Assembly: GCF_019649055.1 (NCBI RefSeq)
Contig: NW_026570222.1
Coordinates: 3,224,001 to 3,288,000 of the forward strand
Origin: Paramacrobiotus metropolitanus
Taxonomy: Eukaryota > Tardigrada > Eutardigrada > Parachela > Macrobiotidae
Direction: 5' to 3'
DNA: 64,000 bases
Part shown: positions 1 to 12,698 of the stretch, piece by piece
Numbering within the stretch: the first letter of the stretch is position 1
Layout: each line of letters begins with the position of its first letter
The notes under the pieces: model-generated
Told to the model about the DNA's origin: nothing
What the model saw: only the letters and a program-made list of their open reading frames with translations
Database searches by the model: none
Program-made: the position numbers and the translations under genes

Positions 1-3000
1 AGGCGTCGGAAGCAGCACAATACTCCACACGATAACCTCGTTGCAGGATCAGCGTGCACAGCCAACGATCCTCTCCTTGATCGAACTGAACATAATGCAG
101 AGCTTCTTCGGCTTTCACTGCGTAACGCCGCATGACGTTATCGTCCATCAGAGTTTTGGCGCGGAATAGACTGAAACATCCTGGACAACACATGACACAC
201 CCGATCATATGTTCCGTGGCCTTTTGCAGCCAATGGCCGATAGCGTATTCGAAACGCTGATACCACACCATCATACCTAAAAAACAACAAAACAGAGAAT
301 AATTTGAGCTGATACAGAAAGCAGTATGGAGGGAGAAAACCCGGTACTGACCACTTCCGACCGGATGAATGCGCCCGCAAGTAGCTCCCAGACCTTTGTT
401 CTTTTTCATCAAATCCACTAGCAGCTGCACAGCGTGTGGTTTGAAATCAATGTCCCCATCGAGTGTCAGCAGATACGTATTCTCCGCGATAGTCTCCTTG
501 CGAGTGACATCGATCGGTAAATCCATGAGATTGTAGCCCAGTAAATAATACATGTACATCACTTGGCTCCAGCGTTTTCGATGTCGGATTTTGGATTTGT
601 CCTTCAGGTGGACATACATTTTCGTCCCACCGGGAAACGTCCATACCAGCCGGCCGCCATAGGGTGTGCTGATCAACACCGGCGGACGCAGTTTGATATT
701 CGTCTGGTGGACAGCACTGGCCGCTTCGTCAATGACGCCGCACAGCAGTCGGACGAAATGATTGACAACGTTCTCGTTTTCATTTTCATCGCTGATTTCG
801 AATGCATCATCAAAGAAGATGTGTGCTGCAAAAATTTCATAAAAACAATTGTGATCTATGGTAATGAGTTTTGCGTGTGTTTGATTCTTCCGCATTTACA
901 TTACGATTGTCTTATACTGACATCTAACAAATGCGTCCGTAGACTTACTTTGATATTCGTAATAATCCGGGTCGACCACTTGTAGGAACTCTTGTGCATT
1001 GCGGCGTGCGGCCTGATCTTCATCCATCCTAACATGACAATTATGTTATCAGACGTGTCGTGAATGTCAGTGTGTATGCTGATTGATTTCGTAAGCAGGT
1101 ACTTCTTAACACCTTACCGTGTGATCGATTTGAGGATCTGTTTCATTTCGTCGCGTGTCTCGTGCCACATTGTAGCGCATGCTATAATTTTGGTCACCGT
1201 ATCAGCGGTGCGGTGGGAAGGCTTTTCTTTAGAGGAATCGACAGATTTGATGGACAGCGTTTCGTAATGTGGTGAGGGATCTTCCGCTGTTTGGGAGCCG
1301 TTTTTCAGGTCTTCGCTGAGCACTTCCGCCTGATCATCGCGACGACGGTTGAGTGCCAAATCTTGATCAATAATTAGGCCATGGTACATCGGCAAAACGA
1401 ACAACCTGCAACGAAAAGAAAACATTACCAAGAGCAATGATTGATTAATTGATAACTCACTTTTCTGCTTTCGCTAAACGTTCGCATTTAGGATTCCAAA
1501 TATGGAAGGTCACCCATACTTGCGAAAACAGCCATAATAGCCAAATCCACACATGTTCATTTAAGATCAGATCTTCGATGCCATTTCCCGGAAACATATT
1601 GAAGAATAAATGCCTATAAACACGCTAAATATAAATAACGCCAATAAACTAATTGTAAGCTTAAATAAACTCAAAGTATAAATGTAGGCTGTAAAATGTT
1701 CGTTTTGGATATGGTTTTATCGTACCACAAGCTTAGCACAGTTACTATACAAGTATGCTAGACGTATTCCAGATTACACTGGCAGTCATAAAACTGTGTT
1801 CAGATCATACTTTGGCAAGATATTAGTTCCGAAACAATTATCCTGTAGTCGTAATCCACAAACGGCCACTAAACCCGACACCAGGACAGGCATAGAAATA
1901 CTGATCGGGAAAGCAAAACTGAACTGTTGAATTACGATGCGGCACGCGAATTTTCCGGTTAAATAGCACAGAACTGCCGCCGCAATCTGAATGAGCCACA
2001 CTACCAAGGATGTTGTTCCAGCTATTTCCCACAATTCATTGTCGGAAACGGGAGTATGCTTGAAATCAAAGATGTTCAGCCCGGAGTTAGCATCGCTAAT
2101 TTCATCCGTGGTCCGCATCGGTGTGCGAGTAACCAGAACCGACAAATTGCGAGCTCGGAAAATGTTTCGTGAGTCCATTAGCGCATCCACATGGATGCTC
2201 ATCGACATGAAGCCGATCATCGTTCCCAACATTACCAAGCATTTGATAGGAGAAAGAAAGACATAGATACGATAGCGAGTTTTGTACAAGTATTCGCTTT
2301 TGGCGGCCAGTTTAGAGATAACCGCAAAAGGGGATTTTTTGTCCAAGAAGTTTTCCCACCAAACAACACTGGTCATAATTAACGCGACGGGAATGCTCCA
2401 TAAATTATCGGTTGGATGGAGCAGTGGCCAAATGACGAATCCTAGAAAAAGATAAAAAAAAATATTCACAACATAAGTGTCTTTTTGAAAGTTATCTTGA
2501 AAATAAGTACCGGAAATCTGACATATAATAGCAAACGTGTCCACTCCCATCTTAACCCAGCGAAGCTTTTCTGAGCTGTTACGCGACAACCATTGCAGTA
2601 TTGCCGGAACAAAGCACAAGCAGTTGGTGATCATGGCGCCTCGAACGGCGTCCAAATATGGCAGTACAACAAACAATAAAATTCCCAGTCCAACAGTGTG
2701 TACGATTTCCAGGAAAATGACCAACAGGATCATGGAAATGGGCGGTGGTTTTAAGCTGCGAAATGTAGTTTTCCGCAAACTGTACAGAAAGGAAAACAAT
2801 TCGGGAACACAGTATGCCAAGTACATGGCCCAAACCCATGTGACGGTCACATTTTCTGTGATGACGGTGGACCGTGTTATGGTGAAACCACCCTTCACTA
2901 TAAAGAAAAAACTACGTCAATTTGGAGCAGGAATTAAATCAGTCTACCAAAAGTGCATACCATCGACGTCGCCACAGAGCTGCACGTTTTTCCCAGGAAT

Positions 3001-4328
3001 CATGTTTCCGGCAATGAACAAGAGACATCCTTTGGCAACGACTGCACATGTTAATACAAGCAGAAAGATCAGAATGTAGACGAAAAGTTTGATAACTTGG
3101 ACGACAATTTTTATCAGCTTCTCGTTGCCGTGGTTGTCTTCTTCCGGCTCGAGAACTTGAAAAACATCCCATCCTTGGGTTTCGGAATATATTCCTTCTT
3201 TGCTATAATAAAACCAGGTTCAGCAGCAGGTTCAGTTGTTGCCTCCACATTCATAAATATGCAACAATATTCAGCTACAAAGCGTTGTTATCCATTCACG
3301 ATTTCTATTTTATTATTTTCATTTTGTTATTTGTTGATTTTGCCCGCAAAACCGTTCTTTTTATATGCTACCATCGATGTCTCGTATGTCGGTGTTTCGT
3401 ATAAAATAGTCTTCTATTTTTAACTGAATAACATTTCTCGCCATGCTAGTTTTCACCGGTAGTGATTATGTAACCGTAGTCACAACCAAACTGCTCAAGG
3501 GTAAAATACCAGCTGTGAATGCTTCCGCTAAACGAGGGCACATCTAAAGTAGCGTGTTATCACTGTAACACTTTCCACGGGCGAAAGTTAGTAATAAATT
3601 ATGCCGTAGTGATGCCAAAAACAATTATGATCTTAAGGTATTAGCCAGAAATGAGAAATCCAAATTTTTTCATTTGACACATCCTCTGCAAGCTTTATGT
3701 TTCACAAACATATCAAAAATGTGCAACGCAGAAAAGAGAATCCTATCATCTCTCTCAACGAGTAATAAAAGGTTACAAGCAAGGGAAAACTTTCGGAAGC
3801 GCTTTCATATTTTCTAATAACCCAGATCAAAGTTCCGCACTTCTGTTGACCAGCCACTGATCAGCCCACATCACGATCAGAATGCACAAGTTCTCTCCTC
3901 TCAGTTCACAGTGCAGCGGACGGCTAGTCATTCGAAACTAATTACAAGCGAAAAGCAGCTCAAGAAAAAACAAACGCTAACAATCAACTACGCCACGCTA
4001 ACCTGCTTCTATTAACCGATTTTCGGTCGGGGTCCAGTAGCGCGGCACTCTCCGGTGGTCCATCCAGCGGCACTTCCATCATGCCGTCTCCCATCGAGGG
4101 AATAACATTGTACGGATCTTCATCGTCCTCACCGGCATGCTCAGTCTCCAGCTGGTTGGCGTCACGGTGATCTTCTCCTTCGTGCCCGTGAACAGGTGGC
4201 AATGATTCCACTTGCTCTTCCGGCACAGCGATGCCCTCCACGGTATTCGGACCTTCTCGGATATGCGAAGGATTGGCAGCGGGCCGGGGCAATGAGCCCG
4301 TCTTAAAGAACGAGGCTCCTTTCAACAT
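1..4328 (-). CDS. CHS: Chitin synthase (3' part beyond left edge)
   Basis: Membrane glycosyltransferase (GT2) that polymerises UDP-GlcNAc into chitin for cuticle. Phase-consistent exons on the minus strand: 4003-4328, 2961-3202, 1811-2897, 1461-1613, 1118-1405, 949-1028, 352-825 and 1-276 (continuing). About 975 residues are visible. An acidic N-terminal segment is followed by many hydrophobic membrane segments. The catalytic part then shows KIIACATMWHET, the Asp-rich THIFFDDAFE, a WTFPGGTKMYVHLKDK stretch, LLTLDGDIDF, ATCGRIHPVGSG, WYQRFEYAIGHWLQKA, CCPGCFSLFRA and GEDRWLCTL. The EDR motif lies about 70 bases from the edge, so the QRRRW motif and the C-terminal membrane segments should lie outside the window. 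The start at 4328 (MLKGASFF) is a guess: the frame stays open upstream to a possible acceptor near 4357, so a further 5' exon may exist. The 3203-4002 intron is unusually long for this region. Confidence 0.95.
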
Positions 4329-5012
4329 TTCACACGATTCCACAAACACTTCCGATAGAATCTGAGCGGAAACGGTTGTTGAAATCGAAAGCGGTGGTGT
4401 GCGATGTCAAGCCATCTGTGAACATATGCACGAGGAGAAAAAATGAAATGCCGCGTAATGCACCTGCACGATAAATGGCACACTTTCTCTCTGTTCAAGC
4501 TTGCGCTATGCGATCGTTCTCAGACAACTGAACGAAATAGCCGCGGGACATACTGGAGCCAAAACTCGGAACTGCGGCATGAAGTGAATTCGTGTTCCCC
4601 AATAAACCGTAACAACAAGTGCATTGTCTGCCGGTTAATAATTACTTTATGGAAAATGCGTCAGGTACCTTGCATAACAAGAAAATCCAATACGATATAC
4701 AAGCCGGCAACGTATGACGCCGTCACACTGAAACAGCAGAAAGTAAAGTCGATTAAAGCAAGCTCCAATTGCAATTAGTAAATTCTTAAAGACAAAAGAC
4801 CGTTGTACACATAGAAGAGAACACCTGTTGTACCTGTTGGCAGTAAGTGGGTCAGCAGCGTAAATGCTTAGACAATTCCGGTGCCACCGATACAGGTCAT
4901 GAGCAACCAGTTACACAATCTTTTAATACACCCGAACGGCCATTTGATTATAAGAATCATCAGACGATCTAATGGACAAAGCGCCACCCTTCTCGAAAAG
5001 CGAGAAACACTT
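4329..5012. other. Intergenic, no gene seen
   Basis: Between the chitin synthase 5' end and the SelO 3' end. It probably holds the chitin synthase promoter or 5'UTR. One plus-strand open frame (4443-4778) has no recognisable similarity and no splice context. I see no repeats. Confidence 0.5.
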
Positions 5013-6875
5013 TCACGACGAGCAGCTCACTTTCAAATATTTCGCCCACTTTGGTGATTCACGAGAGAATCCGCGTTTTTCCGCATAAGCTTGCTCGGTG
5101 TACGGTGTGCGTAAGATTTGCCAGAGATCGTTTACTTCGCTAAAGTCATCTTGTTCGGCAGTCATAATTGCTTGCTGAGCCATCCAATTCCGTAATATAT
5201 ACACTGGATTTGTAGAATTAATTACATTAATCCTTTCCGAATCAGACAAACGTATGTCTAGTGCAATATTCCGGTATAAGGACGTAAAATAATTCCACTT
5301 CTTATGCCGCGATGCTTTGTGCAGTGCCCAGGCGTCTGTGGGAATTTGAACAACGTCTTCTGCTAATAACAGTAAATTCAGCTGACGAAAAGAAGCGGTA
5401 AAATCGGCTCCAGTCGCAGTCAAAATATCCAGGAAGACCGCAATCAGCTTTTGACTGTCCTGGTGCTCACGAATAACACCAAATTTTTTCATAAACTCCC
5501 GGTTGTATGCTCTGTAAAATCTGTTCCAGTATTTCTCCAGGGCAGCGTCCAGTTGTGCGGGCGACTGAATCAGAGGCAGCATCGCCTCACGCAGCTTGTT
5601 TAAATTGAAAAAGCCCACTTCTGGCTGTTTTTTGTAAGCATACCGTCCTTCATCATCGGAAGAATTCGGAATAAAATTCGGATCGTACGCATCCAGAAAT
5701 CCAAACGGTCCATAGTCGATGGTAATCGACAAGAGGCTAAAATTATCGGTGTTGCACACACCATGCGCGAATCCCACGGACTGCCACTTGGCCATCAAAT
5801 CCGCAGTTTGATTCACGATGATTCCATACAGCTGAATGTAATCATCTTGCCCGTATTCTTTGGGGGTAATATACGCGTGGAAATAATGCTGCAGCACAAA
5901 TTCCACCAACTGCTTCAGCTCGTCGTGTTCACCATTGCGGGCTAAAATCTCCAGCGAGCCAATGCGGAACCAGGACGGCGCCAAGCGGAGCACCACCGCC
6001 GCTCGTTCGGTCTTCATGTGTCCGTCGTAAAACTGGTCGCGGTACACAGGATCATCGCTGACCACGAGGGCAGCCGCCCGGGATGTCGGTATGCCGAGAT
6101 GGAACATGGCTTCACTGGCCAGAAACTCCCGCACCGAACTGCGGATCACGGCACGGCCATCGCCTGCGCGACTGTACGGCGTCTTTCCACTGCCTTTCAG
6201 CTGCAATTCCCAATATTCACCGTGACTGTTAATATACTCGCCCAACAGAACAGCGCGGCCGTCGCCCAACTGATTCGCCCATGAACCAAACTGATGGCCG
6301 CCGTAGCGATGCGCCAACGGCACACTGCCCGACAGGACAGCATTCCCGCTGACAAAATCGACGAAAAGTTCCGAGTCCGCCACTGATTCCGCATCCAAGT
6401 CCAGAATTCTGGATAAGGCATCGGTCGATACGGCAGCAAGTTTGGAGCGAGTTTTCAGCGAAGTTGGAGACACTTTGGAGAACACAGTCCGCGGAATAAA
6501 TGCCTGGCTTTTTATTATGGAATCAATTGGAAGATTTAACAACATGAACGAATTAAAACTCCATTCGTCAAAGGACTTCTTTCGGGCATTGCACCTATGA
6601 AGTAGAAGTTGTAGAACGTTCAATAAGCTTGCAGTTCCATCACAGATCGCGCAAAACACAAGCGTTGCAAAAATGTTAAGAAAATGTTTTCCTGCAACAT
6701 AATTATCTTATGTTTCGAAGTTATACCTGAAGCTGTCCGCGATTGGAGTCACAGCTGAAAAGAAGGTTTTGGTGTACCAGTTTCCCGTTTTAGAAATATC
6801 ACCGGTGCGAACACAACAAATACTCAGGAACGTCATGAAGTACCATCCCATAATCCCATTCATAAGCGATCTCAT
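5013..6875 (-). CDS. SELENOO: Selenoprotein O homolog (SelO/YdiU pseudokinase, Cys form)
   Basis: SelO-family pseudokinases bind ATP in a flipped orientation and transfer AMP to protein targets. In animals they are mitochondrial and linked to redox control. Two exons: 6727-6875 (donor CAG|GTATAA) and 5013-6594 (acceptor CATAG). They join in frame to give 576 residues. Recognisable blocks are AHRYGGHQFGSWANQLGDGR, LQLKGSGKTPYSRAGDGRA, SSVREFLASEAMFHLGIPT, HGVCNTDNFSLL (family form HGVxNTDN) and IDYGPFGFLD. The C-terminus is KVSCSS, so cysteine replaces the selenocysteine found in vertebrate SelO and no SECIS element is needed. The first exon encodes a hydrophobic N-terminus (GIMGWYFMTFLSICC) that looks more like a signal or anchor segment than a typical mitochondrial presequence. 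An alternative start is the ATG at 6863. The first exon is inferred from phase only. Confidence 0.95.
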
Positions 6876-8202
6876 TCTACCGCTAAGAGCAAAGCGACAA
6901 TATTGAGTGTAGTCAATAAAAAAGGACTGTGGGAAGAAAACAGAACCAGTGGTTCCAGCTTAAAAATTCTGAAAATCGTAATATACGCAGAGATAAACTG
7001 GCGCATTTACGAATAGCATTACAGTAACGATAAGTAAATCTTTATGCTGGTTACTAACTTGCTGCTGCCAAACAGCTGATCGTCTGTTGCCTGCTGCCTG
7101 GGTATTGCCTCCATTGACAGGAGTGAGCAATGGACCATTCTGTGTAGAAAAGAAATTTTTCAATTTTGTCGTAGTCTTCCATTGACAGGAACTAAGATTT
7201 ATAGATATTAATAGGTACATAGTAAATTTTCAGCCTGTGGGATAACTGCAGAAGAAAAATGTGCATCGTTTGTCGGTTCCTGTTTGGGAGCGTTGTTTGG
7301 TGAATTAACATTTCAAAGGTCAGTTTCTACTGCAGTTATGCACTCGCAATACAACACCATCTGATTTTGGATTATGTCCGCTAGAATCAGGAACTGCTTT
7401 ATCCGAACGGCTGACGTCGAAATCTGGAACAAGAAATAACATTACGAGTACTGGAGAACATAACAGTCCCGACTAACAATAATATGCATACATTATTATA
7501 TCCATCAATCGATTCATTAGTTAGCGAGATGACCTTACTCTGTACCCGTCCTTCGAAAAAATTTAATAATTTAAATTGCAGGTTTTGGAACGCAATTTGG
7601 TCGCACAATTAGCTGTGATTTTTGGAATTTCATGAACGATGTAGAACACTAAAACCTTGACCCGATAATTTTTCATTTTCCGTTTTAACTGACTTTTCCG
7701 TTTTAACTGAACACTTCAAAACAACGAAACAATTTGAAGGATGAAACTGTGTGCTGCCTATGTTAGACTTTTAAGTCTACAACTTTACATGTAAAAAAAT
7801 TGCACCCACCAATTTAATACAAATGTCCTCACGTTCGCCCTCTAAATGCTCTTTGATTTTATGGCACAGCAATATTACTGAAGAGCGAAGACGGATATTA
7901 ACGAGCCACAACGCCCAACTACCGAAATGTCACGCAAAAAAACTTGTTTGCATAAAAAAGCAGACAGATCTTATTGTATTAAAGCTTTTGCATGCCGACG
8001 TGAGGAATGTTCAAATACCAGCCATGTGATACTGCCAACCACAATTAGAACAACGCAAACATGAACGATCCAAAAAACGCAAATTACTTCGAAATGTTTA
8101 AAGCTTTAGGTGTATGGTTAGAAGGAAACAGAAACAAAAAAACTGGAAGAAAGAATAACAGGGGATAAATATACAGAACAAAGGTCGGCCGCAACACAGC
8201 CT
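6876..8202. other. Intergenic; possible short minus-strand exon near 7.0-7.2 kb
   Basis: I see no confident gene. On the minus strand around 7060-7205 there is a stretch with a plausible acceptor (AATCTTAG) and an ATG-led frame beginning MEDYDKIEKFLFYTEW. A second frame across the same bases reads NGPLLTPVNGGNTQAAG up to a GTTAGT donor. I do not recognise either. A 12-nt direct repeat (ccattgacagga) occurs twice here. The rest is AT-rich without clear signals. Confidence 0.3.
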
Positions 8203-9063
8203 TTAGGCGCTCATCAAGTTTTTGATGAAGTCCTCATAATTGATGTTCCCATTGCTGTCTTCGTGACCAGTAATAAGATCTTTAAACTCATCTTCACTCA
8301 GCTTATCTCCAAGCGTAGTCAGCAAGTGGCGCAATTCCGATGTCTTGATCAGACCATTCCCTTCCGTATCAAAATGACGCAGACCTATAATCACAATAAA
8401 TAATAAAACTAATCGTGAATAATGTCTGCATCTTGAATCTTGTATCTGCAATTAGTTGGTATAACATGACTATTTTGTTTTATTTTATTCACCGTAAATC
8501 AAATGCTTTAGAGATTTGACACAACCAAAGTGTTTTACCTCATCGCAAAATAGCATTTGTTGAGAAAACAGAATTCACCATCATACTGCGCAGTGCATTA
8601 CGATAACTACGATTACGATAAGCCACATCATCCTGCTTACTTGGAGATTAATAAAGACTGGCGATACGCTAACTTGTGCATGGCACACACACTATATAGT
8701 ATGTGTTGATTAAATCTATGAAGGTCGTAAATGGTCGTTCAATTAATTTCAAACTCTCGAAACTTGCGCACGCTGTCATGAGTATGACATACCTTCAATG
8801 AACGAGTCGTAGCTGTAGGGCTCCTTCGAACGGGAGAACTCATGTAAAATCGGGAGAAACACATCGAAGCTAATCCTCTGGTCAGATTTATATTGCTGCT
8901 GATATTTCCGTACTTCAGCCTCGGTTGGATTCTGACCGAGAGCTCTCAGGACCTCTCCCAACTGTCCCGCAAAGATCTTGCCATCTCCTTTGTTGTCGAA
9001 CAGAGAAAACGCCTCCTGGAAATCTCCGATCTGTTGTTCCGTAAAAGTCTGCTGTGCAACCAT
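8203..9063 (-). CDS. Essential myosin light chain (MYL6-like, EF-hand)
   Basis: The essential light chain stabilises the lever arm of conventional myosin II. Two exons, 8793-9063 and 8203-8384, join at GAAG|GT...AG|GTCTG in frame to give 150 residues, close to 151 in human MYL6. The N-lobe reads [16 protein letters not shown], followed by the family hallmark [13 protein letters not shown]. The C-lobe reads [20 protein letters not shown], then [20 protein letters not shown] up to the stop. The first EF loop (DNKGDGKI) keeps much of the calcium-loop pattern. The second half matches essential light chains better than calmodulin (GHEDSNGxINYExF). The start is the ATG at 9063, just before [11 protein letters not shown]; the preceding bases are probably 5'UTR. 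I cannot tell muscle from non-muscle use from sequence alone. Confidence 0.93.
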
Positions 9064-10564
9064 GTTTCTTGACTTTCTTCGTGTCCGCAAAAGAGTCGCG
9101 TATTTGCCACCACAAATATAGTCTATGCAATCACAACCTAGGGAAATCTGTGTCGCTATACGGCATAAAACTGAAAAAGTAAACAGAAAAGTGATTCTTG
9201 CTCCTTTACGGTAGGAAAGTCTGAAACAAGATGGAGTATCCGACAAGCAAACCATACGTTCGCAATAAAATCCAAAGCAAATAACTGACAAGTGCTCAAT
9301 GAGTCTCAATGGCACACAGTCGGCGTAGGCACCGCAACCTTGTGAATGCTGATTCAACCTAACAAAATGGATTACTCATCTGTTTGAATGGGTGGATATG
9401 TGGCAATATACTACGTCCGTAGGTGTGAACTACCGAGTCTACTATGTACTCTGTATACGCAGTCACGGCAATCGGGCCGCATTATTTTATTGTTGTTTAA
9501 TACCAGAAGTGTATTCATATTTCATACTAGCACTAGCGGTTTAACTGCTTATGTTTTGACAAAACTACAATATTATGCTGCATTTTTTATTTTAATTATT
9601 CACTTAGTTCTTTTGTTGATTGCACGTTGTTTAGATAGTCCGTAATCGATATCTCGTCTCATCGAAAATTTCTCGATGACCTGGTGCGAGTAAAATTTCA
9701 CTCCACAGTCTCAGTTTAATAAAACAAAACCGCTGGCAATTACAAAATCTGAAAAATTGTGAGGCATTGAAAAATGAATACGAGTACGTATGCAGACAGC
9801 AAGAACTATTCGTCTTGTATTTTGTGTGTTTTATGGTTACTATTGCAGGGCCTCGTGGACAGTGGTTGCACCTTGGCAAATAAAACTGTGCTCGCAAGAT
9901 GTTGTTGAAACGTATAGAAGTACTCGCAATGCGCAATACATTTCATGACCTGTTAATTCTGTGTGTATTTTTTGCCCAGCTGCTTTACTGAATACGGAAA
10001 CATCTTTGTTTTTATATGTGATTATATGTAAATCATCGGCCGGGCTCCGGAAGCTACACTCTTTGAACTAATATTTTTGTATTTAAAAATACACTGCACC
10101 AAGAATGGGACGGGGTGGATGACATCACTGGTAAAACGAATAATTCGCTCGTTTTAATCCAGCAACTGTTTTGTTCCGAAACGAATCCTTTCTAACATGA
10201 AGCTTCTTGACAGTTTTTGTCGTACAATTCGACTCGTTTTACAAGCATTTACAAAAACATGCAAACAAACAACATCAACAGGTAACGAATTATATGGACA
10301 AGGAAATGTTAACAACACCAACAGGTAACGAAGTATAAGGACAGAAGGGTCACAGGGAACCGGTGACCATTCCATCCTCCTCGATCGAACTGCCGAACCG
10401 TAAATCGGTCGCCGAATTAGGGAAAATCTAGTCGCATAAATTGTTGAGTGTACGTACCAACACCAATAAACCGTTCAGTTAAACCATTGCAAATGTCGCA
10501 GATCACTTTACATTTGCAGCAAACCCTTTTGCGTCAATCGCATTCATTACTATTCACAAAGCTG
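9064..10564. other. Intergenic, no gene seen
   Basis: AT-rich spacer between the myosin light chain 5' end and the 3' end of the unknown gene at 10.6 kb. Open frames here (for example 9631-9936 minus and 10154-10375 minus) lack similarity and splice logic. The only structure I see is the imperfect direct repeat near 10.26-10.35 kb. Confidence 0.5.
10263..10348. repeat. Imperfect tandem duplication, about 45-nt period
   Basis: Two neighbouring copies share the core caacaggtaacga, with flanking aacaacatc/aacaacacc on the left and tata(t/a)ggacaagga-type sequence on the right. This is a short local duplication in non-coding DNA. Confidence 0.6.
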
Positions 10565-12698
10565 CTACTGTTTCAGGAAGGGAGAGACATCCGGCGCAAC
10601 ATTAGCCAGTCGCGACACAAATCGGTCCCGATCGCATTTTAAAGCAGCAATCAATTCCAGCTTCGCCAATCCTTGGCGCAGATACATCCGTCGCTGCGAT
10701 AATCTTCGCCATAGTCGACGCGACTTCGGAATTTCCACCACAACTTCATTAATCGGAATTCTGATTGGTGGCTACGAATACAATAACTATACTGATAGCT
10801 TTTAAGTTCCTTCCTCAGTCATGAAAAGAGGAAAGGTCACGCATACCATATTCAGAAATTTATAAGAAATCTTCAGAAATCCAGGCTCGAAATGCAGAAT
10901 AACACGGTTTCGTGTATGCGGTTCCGTGGACGAAACCAACCACCTGTAGTGGAAATCCAGTTGCACGAATCTCAATCAAACTTAAATCCATCTACAGCAT
11001 GATCACACTAATCAAATCAGCGTCATTCACGTACCACCAATCAAGCACTTCGGCTTCGGGATCGACCGGAAGAAGCACTAAACTGGGAATAGCTGGAAAA
11101 CAGGTGTATATAATAATACCCAATTCCCAGCCCAGCAAACTGGTCAGTGCAACTCGCTATACCTGCGTTCAATGTGGCGGATTCTTTGGACTGTACCTCC
11201 TGCAGCTGCAAATGCATGTTTCACATACAGTACTGTATTGGAGTTGCATGTACTTCCTGTGTCCGTGACAGTTAATAATATACCGATAATAATACCGTGT
11301 TTAAGTTTCAATGAAGACTTAAAAAAGTTTGTGGGCCGAATTTACAATTACATAGACCGGCAAACCAATCTTCATGATGTGGCGATTAACAACCACGGAA
11401 TGCAGTGCTAGCTGTACCTGTGGTTTGAAATTGCCGGATCCTGAAAATGGCTTGCTCCCAGTGTTCGGAATTCCGCCAACTGCAGTGACTTCGATCGCCT
11501 TTTCCTGTCCAGCGGCATCACCACAGCTCTTTCCCATGATATTTGAGCTGTTGGAGGTTTTACCGGTCACGCATGGCAATACTTCCTGAGCATCACCAGC
11601 GGATTCTCGCACGATATGACCGATTACATCATCCACCACTGCTTCTTTCTCTTCGTAACTGATCAGATGCTACAGCACAAAAAAATGTCGCACTTCACCA
11701 TAGAAAAACCCCCGTAATCAAGACTCGGACAAAACAAACCTTTTCCACCGTCTGATTATGGACTGCCTGGTCACTCTCATGGTCACCCGATGTCACATGA
11801 CGAGTGACCACCGTGCATGTATTGTGGCCATCCGGCGAATACACACAACACTCCGAATAAATCGTCTCTTCCCCGTAATCGGTAACAGTGTGCGTGGTGA
11901 CCATGTATTCCGGTTCCGGAGTACTTGCAGGAGCTTCAGGTAAGTTGCTGACCGAGTCAATGATGGACTGCAGATCCTGAGCGGCTAATTGGTCCAGTTT
12001 GAGCGGCTCTTCCGCCGTGACCGCGAACTGATGCAGTCCATAACTGGGAACCGACTGGGTTCCACCTGGTTTTCGATTCCATGCCCGTTCTGTCACAAAA
12101 ATTCCCAACTGGAGATCATTTCACACGGAAATTTTATTACTTTTGCTATCTTGAAAAATCCAGATGTCGGGAGTTTTACCGATACCGGAAAACGTATCAG
12201 TTAAATACACAGCAGCAGCTTCGGCTTAAAGGCATGCTCCGGTTGTGATGCAATCTAGGGAAACGTTTTCGAACGAAAATAAGAACTGCTTATCTTAAGA
12301 AAAGCACATGGCGCTTGCTATGCACATGACAAAAAATCTAAAAATTAACGACTTGCAAAAGTGATATTGTCATAATTTTTACAGTCTGCTGATTAATAGG
12401 AAAATCGTAAAACAAAAGGGTAGTTTATGGGAAGGTCGATAACATTCACAACAACCATACATGAGTACCGGTACCTGGAGACAGTTCCGCCTTTTTAGGC
12501 CCGTAGCGCTCCTCATAAGTTCGAATGAGAAACGATGCGCTGCGCGGTTCGTCACCGGACGGCAGATTAGGATAATCTGCAAAATTCGAAGGTCATATTA
12601 CTAATATCTAATGTTCCGCAAGACGTCCGTCAGCTTGCTGTACCGCCCGTGCGGGACTTCAGTTCGGGTTCGACATCCGCAACTTCGCCTGTTGCCAT
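10565..12698 (-). CDS. Unrecognised 387-residue protein, eight exons
   Basis: I do not recognise this protein. Minus-strand exons 12644-12698, 12475-12576, 11740-12089, 11418-11669, 11164-11206, 11035-11092, 10847-10943 and 10565-10771 have consensus GT/AG ends. Their phases close exactly, giving 388 codons with stop. That consistency over eight exons is the main evidence that it is real. The N-terminal half is hydrophilic, acidic and Pro/Ser/Thr-rich. The centre reads TTHTVTDYGEETIYSECC, with several cysteines (CCVYSPDGHNTC), then a Gly/Ser-rich stretch. The C-terminal ~100 residues look folded: DWWWLVSSTEP, NRVILHFEPGFLKISYKFLN, INEVVVEIPKSRRLWRRL, then a basic helix-prone tail ending SPFLKQ. 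There is no signal peptide and no strong membrane segment. It may be lineage-restricted. The start is the first ATG of an in-frame exon; an upstream exon is not excluded. Confidence 0.75.

Noticed and set aside
1991-3079. Plus-strand open frames over the chitin synthase exons
   Set aside because: They are antisense shadows of a strongly supported minus-strand gene and show no similarity of their own.
4443-4778. 111-residue plus-strand frame
   Set aside because: No similarity, no splice sites, irregular composition; it sits in the likely chitin synthase promoter.
10154-10375. 73-residue minus-strand frame
   Set aside because: Overlaps the imperfect tandem repeat and has no recognisable features.
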